Source: JAPOUP01 sp965203255
GTDB lineage: Bacteria > Pseudomonadota > Alphaproteobacteria > Rhodobacterales > Rhodobacteraceae
Direction of reading: 5' to 3'
Assembly (NCBI GenBank): GCA_965203255.1
Contig: OZ241882.1
Location: forward strand, 5,332,001-5,396,000
Length of the DNA: 64,000 nucleotides
Shown here one piece after another: positions 37,817 to 46,759 of the stretch. The notes below the pieces were generated by a model that worked only from the letters and a program-made list of their open reading frames with translations, was not told the origin of the DNA and ran no database searches. Both the position numbers and the translations under genes were made by a program. Within the stretch, counting starts at the first letter, position 1. Each line of letters begins with the position of its first letter.

Positions 37817-39244
37817 TCAACGGGCATCTTCGGAACCTCCGACAGTCAGCCCGCCCATCAGAAGTGTCGGTTGACCAACGCACACCGGCACCCATTGACC
37901 ATCCTTTCCACAATTTCCAATGCCTGGGTCAAGCGCCATGTCATTCCCAATCGCCCGTATTCTGCGCAATGCCGTCGGGCCGTCGCCGATCAGGGTCGCC
38001 CCCTTTACCGGAGCAACGACCTTTCCATTCAACACCCGGTAGGCCTCGGTGCAGGAGAAGACGAATTTGCCATTGGTGATGTCCACCTGCCCGCCACCAA
38101 ATCCGACGGCATGGATCCCGTCCCGCAAGTCCATCAGGATCGCCTCTGGATCCCCACGACCGCTGAGCATGTAGGTGTTTGTCATTCTCGGCATCGGGAC
38201 GTGGGCGTAGCTCTGCCGCCTCCCGTTACCTGTTGGAGAGACTCCCATCAGACGCGCGTTCTGCCGGTCCTGCATATAGCCGACAAGTATCCCGTCCTCG
38301 ATCAGAACATTCCTGCCCGAAGGGGTTCCTTCATCATCGACCGATAGTGAGCCTCGCCGCTCGGGGACCGTTCCGTCATCCAGAACCGTAACGCCTTTGG
38401 CGGCCACGCGCTCCCCAAGCAATCCTGCAAACGCGGACGTTCCCTTTCGGTTGAAGTCGCCTTCGAGTCCGTGGCCCACCGCTTCGTGCAGGAGAATCCC
38501 GGGCCAGCCGGGCCCCAGAACCACATCCATCTCACCCGCAGGAGCGGCCTCGGCCCGGAGGTTCACAAGCGCGATTCTCAGCGCCTCCCGTGCCTTGGCC
38601 TGCCAACACTTGCGGTCGATCAGTCCCTCGATCCCAATTCTGCCGCCGCCGCCTGCCATTCCGGATTCGCGGCGCCCTCCCTCTTCCACAATCACCGATA
38701 CCCTGATCAGGGACATGGGCCGGGCGTCACGGACAAGCGTGCCTTCTGGCCGAAGGATCTCGACCTCCTGCATCGATCCGGCGATTGTGACCGACACCTG
38801 TACAATGCGACGGTCAAGCTCCCGCGTGAACGCGTCAATCTCCCGCAGAGTCTCGATTTTGAACGGGAAGGACACATCCTCCATGGGGTTGCTGTCCGCG
38901 TACATCCTTGCGTTGGAGGCCCGTGGAGGTCCGTCCGGGACTCCGCCGCCGTCACCCACGGCCAAACGGGTGGTCGCAACCGCTCTTCGCAGGGCTGGTT
39001 CCGAGATTTCGCTTGAATGGGCGAGTGCGGACGCTTCCCCTCTCACCGATCGAAGTCCGAATCCCTCGGACGCATCGTAACTGGCAGCTTTGATGCGCCC
39101 ATCGTCAAAGGCTATGGTTTCTGACCGGCGACGCTCCAGAAACAGCTCTCCATCGTCAGCGCCGGCTACGGCGTCCCTCAGAGCCGCAAGCGCGGCATCC
39201 ATATCCAGACTGTTTTCGAATGGCTGGAAGGCAGGATCTGTCAT
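37817..39244 (-). CDS. tldD: metalloprotease TldD
   Basis: Zinc peptidase subunit of the TldD/TldE complex, which trims unfolded or modified peptides. The zinc motif HEAVGHGLEGDFNRKGTSAF is present. The C-terminus GQWVPVCVGQPTLLMGGLTVGG is also typical, though with Cys and Met replacements of common Gly and Arg. The frame is open far upstream as an antisense shadow of coxB; the ATG at 39244 gives MTDPAFQPFENSL and 475 aa, the normal size. It is divergent from coxB, as in many Rhodobacterales. Confidence 0.95.
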   Translation of the reverse strand: MTDPAFQPFENSLDMDAALAALRDAVAGADDGELFLERRRSETIAFDDGRIKAASYDASEGFGLRSVRGEASALAHSSEISEPALRRAVATTRLAVGDGGGVPDGPPRASNARMYADSNPMEDVSFPFKIETLREIDAFTRELDRRIVQVSVTIAGSMQEVEILRPEGTLVRDARPMSLIRVSVIVEEGGRRESGMAGGGGRIGIEGLIDRKCWQAKAREALRIALVNLRAEAAPAGEMDVVLGPGWPGILLHEAVGHGLEGDFNRKGTSAFAGLLGERVAAKGVTVLDDGTVPERRGSLSVDDEGTPSGRNVLIEDGILVGYMQDRQNARLMGVSPTGNGRRQSYAHVPMPRMTNTYMLSGRGDPEAILMDLRDGIHAVGFGGGQVDITNGKFVFSCTEAYRVLNGKVVAPVKGATLIGDGPTALRRIRAIGNDMALDPGIGNCGKDGQWVPVCVGQPTLLMGGLTVGGSEDAR

Positions 39245-39421
39245 TCTATCCTCGTTCAAGATTCGCCAGTGCCCGAAAAGCGGCTGAATGCCGCAAAGGA
39301 ATGGCTTGAGAGCCGGTTCGCAATATGGTTTCACATGACCAAATAGACAATGGGGTCCGTCGTCCTGGCTGCGGGCCGGGAATGCGGCGGGGCGGTCCGC
39401 CAAAGCGAACGGGAATTGGAT

Positions 39422-40291
39422 ATGCGCCTTCACATGATTCTCCCCGGCCTTCTGGTCTTGGTCGGCATGGCCCTGGCGGGCAGAACCGCGATAGCTCAGG
39501 AGGGCCTTGAGGCCATTGGCAAGCCCGAGCCCGGTGGTATGGGATTCCAGCCTGCGGTGACGGAGCTTGCGCGCAACCTGCATTGGCTTGACGGAATGCT
39601 TCTCGTCGTGATTTCGGTGATTTCCGCATTTGTGATGCTGCTCCTGCTGATCGTCATTTTCCGGTTCAATCGATCGGCCAATCCGACGCCGGCGGGCTTT
39701 ACCCACAATTCGCCGGTTGAGGTGGCATGGACGTTGATTCCGGTCGTGATTCTGGTGGTCGTCGGTGCGTTTTCCCTGCCTGCGCTGTTCGAGCAGCAGG
39801 AAATTCCGGAGGCCGACCTGACCATCAAGGCAACTGGCTATCAATGGTACTGGGGCTACGAGTATCCGGAAGAGGGTTTGGAATTCGAGTCGTTCATGCT
39901 TGGAAGTCCCGAAGCCGTGGAGGCCGCTGGATACAATGCGGACGAGTACCTGCTTGCGACGGACACGGCCGTTGTGATTCCCACCGGGAAGACGATTGTT
40001 GTTCAGGTCACCGGCGCCGACGTGATTCACGCCTGGACCATTCCCTCATTCGGGGTGAAGCAGGATGCCGTGCCCGGACGTTTGGCCGAACTCTGGTTCG
40101 AGGTCGATGAGGGCAACGAGGGCGTGTATTTCGGGCAATGTTCCGAGCTTTGCGGCAAGGACCATTCCTACATGCCCATCACTGTCAAGGCTGTGACACA
40201 GGAAGAGTACGAAACCTGGCTTGCCGGGCCGGCGCAGGAATTCGCTGTGACTGATCGTATTCCTGCCCTCCAGGTCGCCGCTGCGGATTGA
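39422..40291 (+). CDS. coxB: cytochrome c oxidase subunit II
   Basis: CuA-carrying subunit of the aa3-type oxidase that accepts electrons from cytochrome c. A signal peptide (MRLHMILPGLLVLVGMALAG, cleavage near AIAQ) precedes two membrane helices (about 60-85 and 100-120) and the periplasmic cupredoxin domain. CuA ligands are in VIHAWTIPSFGVKQDAVPGR and CSELCGKDHSYMPI. The aromatic GYQWYWGYEYPE patch is intact. Length is 289 aa from the ATG at 39422. It heads the ctaB-coxF-ctaG-coxC run; subunit I is elsewhere. Confidence 0.96.
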   Translation: MRLHMILPGLLVLVGMALAGRTAIAQEGLEAIGKPEPGGMGFQPAVTELARNLHWLDGMLLVVISVISAFVMLLLLIVIFRFNRSANPTPAGFTHNSPVEVAWTLIPVVILVVVGAFSLPALFEQQEIPEADLTIKATGYQWYWGYEYPEEGLEFESFMLGSPEAVEAAGYNADEYLLATDTAVVIPTGKTIVVQVTGADVIHAWTIPSFGVKQDAVPGRLAELWFEVDEGNEGVYFGQCSELCGKDHSYMPITVKAVTQEEYETWLAGPAQEFAVTDRIPALQVAAAD

Positions 40292-40352
40292 GCGACCGTG
40301 GGGCATTTGCCGGGAACCTCCCGACCACGGGCGCATTGTGCGAAAGAATGAG

Positions 40353-41291
40353 ATGAGCGACGCAACTGTCATCACACCCGAAAGAAGGGGAGAGGCCGGG
40401 TTAGGGGACTGCTTCGCGCTGCTGAAGCCACGGGTGATGTCCCTGGCCGTATTCACGGCCCTTGCGGGTGTGCTGGTCGCCCCGGTCCAGATTCATCCTG
40501 TCATTGCTTTCGCGTCGGTCCTGTTCATCGCGTTGGGGGCCGGAGCGGCGGGTGCGTTGAATATGTGGTGGGATGCGGACATTGATGCGCTCATGTCGCG
40601 AACGGCCAGCCGCCCGGTTCCGACAGGTAGAATCGCACGCGAGGATGCCCTCGCGATTGGTGTTGCCCTTGCGGGCGTTTCGGTGGTTATGCTGGCCCTC
40701 GCCGCCAATCTTCTGGCTGCGGGACTGCTCGCCTTTACAATATTCTTCTACACAATTGTCTACACGATGTGGCTAAAGCGCCTGACGCCACAGAATATTG
40801 TGATTGGTGGGGCTGCGGGAGCTTTCCCTCCGGTGATCGGGTGGGTTGTGGCGACGGGGAGTGTGGGTCTGGAAGCACTTCTGATGTTCGCATTGATCCT
40901 CATTTGGACACCACCACATTTCTGGGCGCTGGCGCTGTTCACCAAGTCCGATTACGCAAACGCGCAGGTACCGATGCTGACCGTCACGCATGGCCATCGG
41001 GTGACCCGGTTCCACATTTTGGCCTATACCCTGCTGCTTGCGCCGTTTTCGCTAGGTCTTGGCCTGACCTCCATCGGCGGGCCGATCTATCTTGCAGTGG
41101 CGACTGTCATGAACATCAGGTTCATTCGTTCCTCGATCGACATTTGGCGGCGCGATAGGGCAGATTCAGAGGCAGACGGTTACAGGGCTGAGAAGTCGGC
41201 GTTCCGCCTGTCGATCCACTATCTGTTCCTGCATTTCGCGGCACTGCTTGTAGAGGCGACGCTCCGTCAGTTCGGGTTGGAATTCTGGTGA
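40353..41291 (+). CDS. ctaB: protohaem IX farnesyltransferase
   Basis: Polyprenyltransferase that makes haem O, the precursor of haem A for the oxidase. It is a multi-span membrane protein of 312 aa with the prenyl diphosphate/Mg site NMWWDADIDALMSRTASRPV and the second site region around LMFALILIWTPPHFWALAL. A GTG lies five codons upstream, but the ATG at 40353 (MSDATVITPERR) fits better. The stop overlaps the next gene as TGATG. Confidence 0.95.
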   Translation: MSDATVITPERRGEAGLGDCFALLKPRVMSLAVFTALAGVLVAPVQIHPVIAFASVLFIALGAGAAGALNMWWDADIDALMSRTASRPVPTGRIAREDALAIGVALAGVSVVMLALAANLLAAGLLAFTIFFYTIVYTMWLKRLTPQNIVIGGAAGAFPPVIGWVVATGSVGLEALLMFALILIWTPPHFWALALFTKSDYANAQVPMLTVTHGHRVTRFHILAYTLLLAPFSLGLGLTSIGGPIYLAVATVMNIRFIRSSIDIWRRDRADSEADGYRAEKSAFRLSIHYLFLHFAALLVEATLRQFGLEFW

Positions 41292-41476
41292 TGGCGATTC
41301 GGGTTGAGCACGAACTCCATGGGCGGCGGTTTTCCCGCAACGTCGGTGTCGGCCTGGCACTGGTCGGGTTCGCAGCGCTGATGTTTGCCCTTAGCGTTGT
41401 GAAGATTTCGGCGACTGGCCCGATTCAGGGCTATGACCATACCATCCGCCCGGAGCTTGTGGGGGCGGGAGAGTGA
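41291..41476 (+). CDS. CoxF-like small oxidase-operon membrane protein
   Basis: 61-residue single-span protein (hydrophobic helix about residues 18-38, VGLALVGFAALMFALSVV) between ctaB and ctaG, the position of CoxF in Rhodobacter/Paracoccus oxidase operons. It overlaps both neighbours by a few bases. An assembly-accessory role is inferred from position; the sequence itself carries no catalytic motif. Confidence 0.8.
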   Translation: MAIRVEHELHGRRFSRNVGVGLALVGFAALMFALSVVKISATGPIQGYDHTIRPELVGAGE

Positions 41477-42051
41477 CGTTTCAGGGTCCACAGAAAACAG
41501 CGGCGCTCGCTGCTTCCGTAGTCGTCCTGATGGGTGCGCTTGCCTGGGCGTCGGTGCCGTTCTACGACTGGTTCTGCCGCGTCACCGGATTTGGCGGTGA
41601 GCCGGCTTTTTCGACTTCGGCCAGCGATGTTGTTCTCGACCGGACTGTCACTGTAGGATTCGACGCCTCGCTTGCACGCGGAATGCCATGGGAATTCAGG
41701 CCGGTACAGCACCAGATGGAAATCCGCATAGGCGAGACGGCGCTCGCGTTCTACGAAGCCTGGAATCCAACCAGCCGTCCGGTCGCGGGTTCGGCGAGCT
41801 ACAATGTGGTTCCTTTCGAGGCCGGTGGATATTTCACGAAGATTGACTGCTTCTGCTTCGAGGAGCAGGTGCTCATGCCTGGTGAGCGCGTTCAGATGCC
41901 AGTGACGTTCTACGTTGATCCTGCGATCGTGGAGGATCGTGACGTTTCTGGCGTGCACCGCATCACGCTCAGTTACACATTCCATGAAATCGACCTCCCG
42001 GAAGTAGTCCAGACGAGCTTGAGACCGGGCGAGGGTCCAAGTTACAACTAG
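41473..42051 (+). CDS. ctaG: cytochrome c oxidase assembly protein CtaG/Cox11
   Basis: Copper chaperone that delivers copper to the CuB site of subunit I. It has a membrane anchor (about residues 8-27), then VPFYDWFCRVTGFGG and the copper motif CFCFEEQVLMPGE. Length is 192 aa. Translation begins at a GTG overlapping the previous stop by four bases. Confidence 0.95.
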   Translation: MTFQGPQKTAALAASVVVLMGALAWASVPFYDWFCRVTGFGGEPAFSTSASDVVLDRTVTVGFDASLARGMPWEFRPVQHQMEIRIGETALAFYEAWNPTSRPVAGSASYNVVPFEAGGYFTKIDCFCFEEQVLMPGERVQMPVTFYVDPAIVEDRDVSGVHRITLSYTFHEIDLPEVVQTSLRPGEGPSYN

Positions 42052-42075
42052 CCCAAGGAACGAGGGAACGCTCTC

Positions 42076-42894
42076 ATGGCGCATGCGAAGAATCACGATT
42101 ACCATATCCTGAATCCCTCGGTCTGGCCGTTTATCGGGGCGGTATCAGGCTTTCTAATGCTGTTCGGCTTTGTGGTCATGGTGTCGCCGAACGTGAACAA
42201 CAACCATCCCTGGCTGTTCCTGATAGGACTGGTGGGAGTCGCCTACGTCATGTTCGCGTGGTGGTCCGATGTCGTGCATGAGGCGCAGACGGGAGACCAC
42301 ACGCCGGTTGTGCGAATTGGTCTCCGTTACGGCTTCATGCTGTTCATCATGTCCGAGGTGATGTTCTTTTCGGCCTGGTTCTGGTCATTCTTCAAACATG
42401 CGCTGTATCCGATCGACCCAGGAGGAATGAGTCCTGCGGTTGATGGCCAATGGCCACCGGCCGGAATCGAAACCTTTGATCCTTGGCATCTTCCGCTGAT
42501 CAACACTTTGATCCTGCTATGTTCCGGTGCCGCTGCGACTTGGGCGCACCACGCGATCGCCCACGAGAACAACCGCAAGGATCTTGTCAACGGATTGGTG
42601 CTTGCCGTCGTTCTGGGGGCATTGTTCACCTTCTTCCAGGCTTACGAATACAGTCATGCGGGATTTGGATACGCGGGCAACATCTACGGTGCCAACTTCT
42701 TCATGGCGACGGGATTCCACGGGGCGCATGTGATCATTGGCACGGCATTCCTGCTTGTGTGCCTGTTTCGTGCCTTGGCAGGGCACTTCACGCCTGACCG
42801 GCATGTGGGTTTCGAGGCGGCGGCATGGTATTGGCACTTCGTTGATGTTGTCTGGCTGTTTCTGTTCGCGGCTGTCTACATCTGGGGCAGCTAG
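42076..42894 (+). CDS. coxC: cytochrome c oxidase subunit III
   Basis: Seven-helix subunit of the aa3 oxidase, 272 aa. It begins MAHAKNHDYHILNPSVWPF and contains MFFSAWFWSFFKHAL, THHAIAHEN-like WAHHAIAHENNRKD, and the C-terminal WYWHFVDVVWLFLFAAVYIWG typical of subunit III. It is the last recognisable gene of the cox run. The surf1 gene that often follows is absent. Confidence 0.97.
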   Translation: MAHAKNHDYHILNPSVWPFIGAVSGFLMLFGFVVMVSPNVNNNHPWLFLIGLVGVAYVMFAWWSDVVHEAQTGDHTPVVRIGLRYGFMLFIMSEVMFFSAWFWSFFKHALYPIDPGGMSPAVDGQWPPAGIETFDPWHLPLINTLILLCSGAAATWAHHAIAHENNRKDLVNGLVLAVVLGALFTFFQAYEYSHAGFGYAGNIYGANFFMATGFHGAHVIIGTAFLLVCLFRALAGHFTPDRHVGFEAAAWYWHFVDVVWLFLFAAVYIWGS

Positions 42895-43296
42895 GATCGT
42901 CAAGCGTCTGGGATGACTTGATCATAAGCCTTTGTTCTGATGGCGCTATTTATTTCGGGCGAGTGGGCCTCACGTCCGCCGTCGGATCAGGAACCGGTAG
43001 GCGGCCGGTTCCGTCCATGGCACGGCGCTCGCCCGCAGTTGCTTTCCAGACGTCATCAGCGCGACATTCAGGCGAAGGTGCGCTGCGCGACCTGATGGCA
43101 GTATGGGAAGGTAAAGCCCTGGTTTCCTCGGGTCCTTCCATAATGCCCGGCGTCTACCGAACGTCGGCTTACCGTGAAGCCTGCCGCCGCTGCCGGCCTA
43201 CGTCCCCATCGCCACCGGTGCCTTATGTGCCGGGAGGGGCAGCCGCGAATCCGTCGCTCTTGCCTGATCCTGAGGGTTTCCGCTTTATCCGGGCCG
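42895..43296. other. no gene recognised downstream of coxC
   Basis: This stretch lies between convergent coxC and the small membrane-protein frame ending at 43297. I see no SURF1-like coding, repeat or clear hairpin-plus-T terminator. Confidence 0.45.
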
Positions 43297-43626
43297 TCAT
43301 TCGCCCCGCGGCGGCCGTTCGTCCAGAATTGCCTCGGTGTGGGTGATCTGGTCCTGGCGAGAGCCGACTTCGTCCCGGACTGAACCGATCTCCGAATAGA
43401 GAACGCCGGACACCGCGACACCCAGCGCGGTGAGTCCTCCGACCATCCACATGATCGTTGGCCTGTCAAAGCTCCGGTGGGCGGCAGGCTGGCCCGCGCC
43501 GAAGCGCCTGTCCATCCACGCAACCCGTTCCGGCGTGAAGCCGTGGTGTGTCGCCTCGGCCATCGGGGTCCAGCTGCTTTCAGTCCTTGCCACGGTATTC
43601 ACTGCGCTGTCCGGCGGTTCGCCCAT
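43297..43626 (-). CDS. hypothetical single-span membrane protein
   Basis: Possible 109-residue protein with a charged N-terminal half (GFTPERVAWMDRRFGAG), one clear hydrophobic helix (PTIMWMVGGLTALGVAVSGV) and a polar, possibly coiled C-terminus (SEIGSVRDEVGSRQDQ). The ATG at 43626 lacks a strong ribosome-binding site, and an open frame continues upstream. No family recognised. Confidence 0.45.
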   Translation of the reverse strand: MGEPPDSAVNTVARTESSWTPMAEATHHGFTPERVAWMDRRFGAGQPAAHRSFDRPTIMWMVGGLTALGVAVSGVLYSEIGSVRDEVGSRQDQITHTEAILDERPPRGE

Positions 43627-43813
43627 GCGGCGGATGTAGATCCGGCGGTGCGGAAGCGCAAACGTCGCTTTCCGGGAATCTGGGTCGGGACCGGCTTCCG
43701 GGCGGTCGCCGCGCTGCCACAAGGTCTGGGATGCTGGAGGTCGCCGCCAATCGGCAAGACCCTGCTCCGTTCGTTCGCCGGTTTCCTGAATGGCTTGTCG
43801 GACGCCTGTTGGC

Positions 43814-44614
43814 TCACTGAGGCTGTCGCGCTCTACGACGCGGTCTGGTAAGCGTTCGGGCCACTGTTGCCGGGCGGCCGTCCTCCGTCCGATTTGCCGC
43901 CCACAGCGCGGCGGGACGCCCGCGGCGCGGCGACCCATTGAATTTCACCGGAACGCCGGGATCCGTCTGCATCCCGGTTGCCCGAACAGGTGGCGAAGCG
44001 CACTGTTCGAACGCCCCGCTGTTACGCACATGGCGCTGGAAATTGCCCGGATCGAGCCGGGTATCCCAGACCGTTTCGTAAACCTGTCTAAGTTCCCGGA
44101 TCGTGAACTCCGGCGGACAGAATCCGGCGGCAAGCGTGGTGTGCTCCATTCTGGAGCGGATTCGTTCCACGGCGTCCTTGACGATCCGCTGATGGTCGAA
44201 GGCTAGGCAAAGGGAGCCATTCTCGATCTGTTCCACAGGCTGCAGGCGGGCTTTGGAGGCGTCCCCGCCACTTCTGGGAGCGGGCAATCTGGCGCAGACA
44301 CCCCAATGGGCGATGGTGACGACCCGCATGCGGGGGTCGCGGTCAGGCGCGCCATAGGTGGCAAGCTGTTCCAGATGCCACGGTCCCTCCTCAAGCCCGG
44401 TCTCTTCCTCGAGTTCCCGGGCGGCGGCTTCCCAAGGATCCTCATCCGAGCGCACGAAGCCACCGGGCAGGGCCCAGGCTCCCCGATACGGTTCTCCGCC
44501 TCGTTCGACCAGCACCACCTTGAGCGTTCCATCCCTTATGGTGAACAGAGCGATGTCAGCTGTGACGGCGAAGCGCGGATACGCTTCTGGATCGTATGGA
44601 GTGTCGGCGATCAT
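43814..44614 (-). CDS. Nudix-domain regulator, NrtR-like
   Basis: N-terminal Nudix fold with a complete Nudix box (GGFVRSDEDPWEAAARELEEETGL, residues about 52-75), followed by a C-terminal winged-helix region (FTIRELRQVYETVWDTRLD, then GNFQRHV). This two-part layout is that of NrtR-type repressors, in which the Nudix domain senses ADP-ribose or related nucleotides. A basic tail after about residue 210 (RPRRRARQ) is unusual. The 266-aa gene is divergent from an ARPP-type gene and an ADP-ribosylglycohydrolase gene, which supports a role in NAD/ADP-ribose control. The Nudix box looks intact, so hydrolase activity is possible. Confidence 0.85.
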   Translation of the reverse strand: MIADTPYDPEAYPRFAVTADIALFTIRDGTLKVVLVERGGEPYRGAWALPGGFVRSDEDPWEAAARELEEETGLEEGPWHLEQLATYGAPDRDPRMRVVTIAHWGVCARLPAPRSGGDASKARLQPVEQIENGSLCLAFDHQRIVKDAVERIRSRMEHTTLAAGFCPPEFTIRELRQVYETVWDTRLDPGNFQRHVRNSGAFEQCASPPVRATGMQTDPGVPVKFNGSPRRGRPAALWAANRTEDGRPATVARTLTRPRRRARQPQ

Positions 44615-44628
44615 TGCCGAAACTTATC

Positions 44629-44690
44629 TTGTTTACTTGACAATATCAAGCTATCTCATATATTGTTGAAAAAACAATAAACAGAAGGAG
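44629..44690 (+). promoter_or_regulatory. promoter with nested inverted repeats (probable NrtR-type operator)
   Basis: AT-rich intergenic region between the divergent Nudix regulator and ARPP genes. A candidate -35 TTGACA (44637-44642) and -10 TATATT (44659-44664) are 16 bp apart. Inverted repeats enclose and overlap them: TGTTTA (44630-44635) with TAAACA (44678-44683), and ACAATAT (44640-44646) with ATATTGT (44660-44666). AGGAG (44686-44690) precedes the ARPP start. Repeats over the promoter next to a regulator gene suggest its binding site. Confidence 0.6.
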
Positions 44691-44698
44691 AATTGTGC

Positions 44699-45601
44699 AT
44701 GACCTTGCCGAATCTGGACGCCGCCGCTGTCGGCAGGCCGATCACGCGACAGGGCATTGCGTTTTTCCCGGTCTTCCTGCCGGGCAATGAGCTGCCGCCC
44801 ATAGCCACAGGCGAAGCCTCGGGGCTCGTGATAGATGAACTTGAAGTTCCTTTGGTGCAAGAGTTGCGGATGACCAATCCCACTGACAGGCCTGTTCTGG
44901 TCGTCGATGGGGAGCATTTCCTCGGCGGCAAGCAGAACCGCACGGTAAGCTCTACCGTACTGGTTGGTGCGAAGTCAATGGTGGTGGTGCCGGTGAGTTG
45001 CCTGGAGCAGGGACGCTGGGGCCAAAGGCGGTCATGGCGGCGAGCCGAAGCCTTCGCGCCCGCCCACGTCCGGGCGGTGCAGCGCGCGGGCGTAGCCCGG
45101 TCCCTGCGGCGGAACGGGTCCCGCGAAGGCGATCAGGGCCGTGTCTGGATGGAAGTCGATTCGATGCTGAACCGCAATGGCATCGTTTCCGAGACCGGCG
45201 CGGCATCGGATCTGGAACGGGCATATCGGCGTGAGCGCTCGTGTACAGCGGCCGTCCAGGAGCTTACTGGGCGTGGTCCGCTGCCAAACCAGTGCGGCGT
45301 TGCTGTCGCCCGCGGCGACCGCGTGACGGCAATGGACCTCTTCGGTGCACCGCATCTGCTCGCTGCTCACTGGGAACAGATTGTGCGTTCGCACTTTCTT
45401 GAACCAGCACCGCAAGGAAGCCGGATGTCTTGCGATGGGGTCCAGAAACTCCTCCGCCGCGTCGCGCGAGCGCCGACACAGGCAATTCCGGGTATCGGTC
45501 TCGGCGTCGAACACCGCAATGCCGAAAGTGGGTTGACAGGACAGACGCTGACGCTGAACGGCGCACTGGTCCATGCGGCGTTCTCGCAGGAGGTCGCGTA
45601 G
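44699..45601 (+). CDS. ARPP-type protein (DUF6569-like)
   Basis: 300-residue protein resembling the ARG-and-phosphatase-associated (ARPP-1) family: GIAFFPVFLPGNELP, SGLVIDELEVPLVQELRMTN, LVVDGEHFLGGKQNRTVSST and the middle SCLEQGRWGQRR are the recognisable blocks. The family is predicted to act in ADP-ribose or NAD-linked metabolism and is named for its gene neighbours, one of which follows here. I chose the ATG at 44699, eight bases after AGGAG; a TTG two codons earlier is possible. No catalytic mechanism has been established to my knowledge. Confidence 0.8.
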   Translation: MTLPNLDAAAVGRPITRQGIAFFPVFLPGNELPPIATGEASGLVIDELEVPLVQELRMTNPTDRPVLVVDGEHFLGGKQNRTVSSTVLVGAKSMVVVPVSCLEQGRWGQRRSWRRAEAFAPAHVRAVQRAGVARSLRRNGSREGDQGRVWMEVDSMLNRNGIVSETGAASDLERAYRRERSCTAAVQELTGRGPLPNQCGVAVARGDRVTAMDLFGAPHLLAAHWEQIVRSHFLEPAPQGSRMSCDGVQKLLRRVARAPTQAIPGIGLGVEHRNAESGLTGQTLTLNGALVHAAFSQEVA

Positions 45602-45715
45602 ACGGACAGGGTCCGTCATCGATGCGCGGCAAAGGTGCCGGAAACAGGAAATGGAACACAGGATTCAAACGTCGGGCGGATATTCCTGCCTGAAAGACCT
45701 ATGGGAGATAGAACG

Positions 45716-46759
45716 ATGGAAACTTCTGAACTGAACCGAGCACGGGGCCTCATGGCCGGAATCGCGGTGGGGAACCTGTTGGGGATCTCGATGGAGGGAT
45801 GGTCGCGGTCACTTATCGCCCAGCAGTATCCCGAGGGTGTGCGGGAAATCGCCGCAAGTTCCGGATATCCCGATGATGACGATGTTGCGCAGGCCATTGA
45901 GGTTGCCGATGCGGCGACGGCGGTCGACGGGCTTGACGTGGATGATCTCGGTCGGCGCTTCTGGGCATGGGCCGTAACCAACGGCGCGGGGATGGGCGTC
46001 CTGACAGGTCATGTATTGGCGCTCTATGGTGGCGACTATCCCGAGCGGCTTGACCGTGGGCAGGCAGATGGAACCGAGCGGTCCACCAAAGGCATTCCGA
46101 TCGTTGAGGCTTCTCGGCAAGCGTGGGCGGGAAATCGAGCAGGCAATGGTGCGCTGATGCGCTGCGCACCGCTCGCGATCCGGTGGCGCGACGATCCGGG
46201 TAGGTTGGTGCGGGAGAGCGTGCTTTCGGCCGTGCCGACGCATTGGGATCCGCGCTGCGGCTGGTCCTGCGTGATCGCAAATCTTGCCATCGCCACCGCC
46301 CTGCGTGGCGAGACGTTGTCTGCGGAAGCTCTTCTACGCTTGGCGCGGGATGGCATGGCGATGTCCCTGCCTGCGCTTCGCGACTACGGTTACGGCGCCG
46401 AAATCCCGTCGTCGGTATCGGACGCCGTGGCCCTGGCGGCGCGGACTTCGATAGACGAACTGGTGTTCGATGGCCCTGGTATGGGATTCACCCTGCTGTC
46501 CCTCCAGGCGGCACTGACCTCCTTCTGGCGGGCGGAGGACTTCGAGTCCGGGCTGCGACGGGTTGTCGAGGCAGGTGGCGATACCGACACCAATGGCGCG
46601 ATTGTCGGCGCGGTGCTTGGGGCACGGTTCGGCCATGTGGCAATTCCGGAACGGTGGCGGAGGCGGGTGGACGAGATCAGGGCGGGGCGCGTGTCGATGG
46701 AGTCCTGCGCCGACCGCCTAACGGCGTTGGCCGAAGTTGGCAAGGTCCCTATATCATGA
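45716..46759 (+). CDS. ADP-ribosylglycohydrolase family protein
   Basis: DraG/ARH-type hydrolase, about 347 aa, which would remove ADP-ribose from proteins or small molecules using two metal ions. Metal-binding segments are SSGYPDDDDVAQAIEVAD near the N-terminus and AGGDTDTNGAIVGAVLGARFG near the C-terminus. The usual GDALG at the N-terminus reads GNLLG. The start at 45716 has GGGAG at proper distance; an ATG at 45701 is an alternative. Its stop codon sits exactly at the boundary of the IS30 relic, so the original C-terminus could have been altered by that insertion. Confidence 0.9.
   Translation: METSELNRARGLMAGIAVGNLLGISMEGWSRSLIAQQYPEGVREIAASSGYPDDDDVAQAIEVADAATAVDGLDVDDLGRRFWAWAVTNGAGMGVLTGHVLALYGGDYPERLDRGQADGTERSTKGIPIVEASRQAWAGNRAGNGALMRCAPLAIRWRDDPGRLVRESVLSAVPTHWDPRCGWSCVIANLAIATALRGETLSAEALLRLARDGMAMSLPALRDYGYGAEIPSSVSDAVALAARTSIDELVFDGPGMGFTLLSLQAALTSFWRAEDFESGLRRVVEAGGDTDTNGAIVGAVLGARFGHVAIPERWRRRVDEIRAGRVSMESCADRLTALAEVGKVPIS

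Noticed and set aside
39245..40030. Upstream extension of tldD reading antisense through coxB
   Set aside because: The extension has no homology to TldD; the ATG at 39244 gives the normal 475-residue protein.
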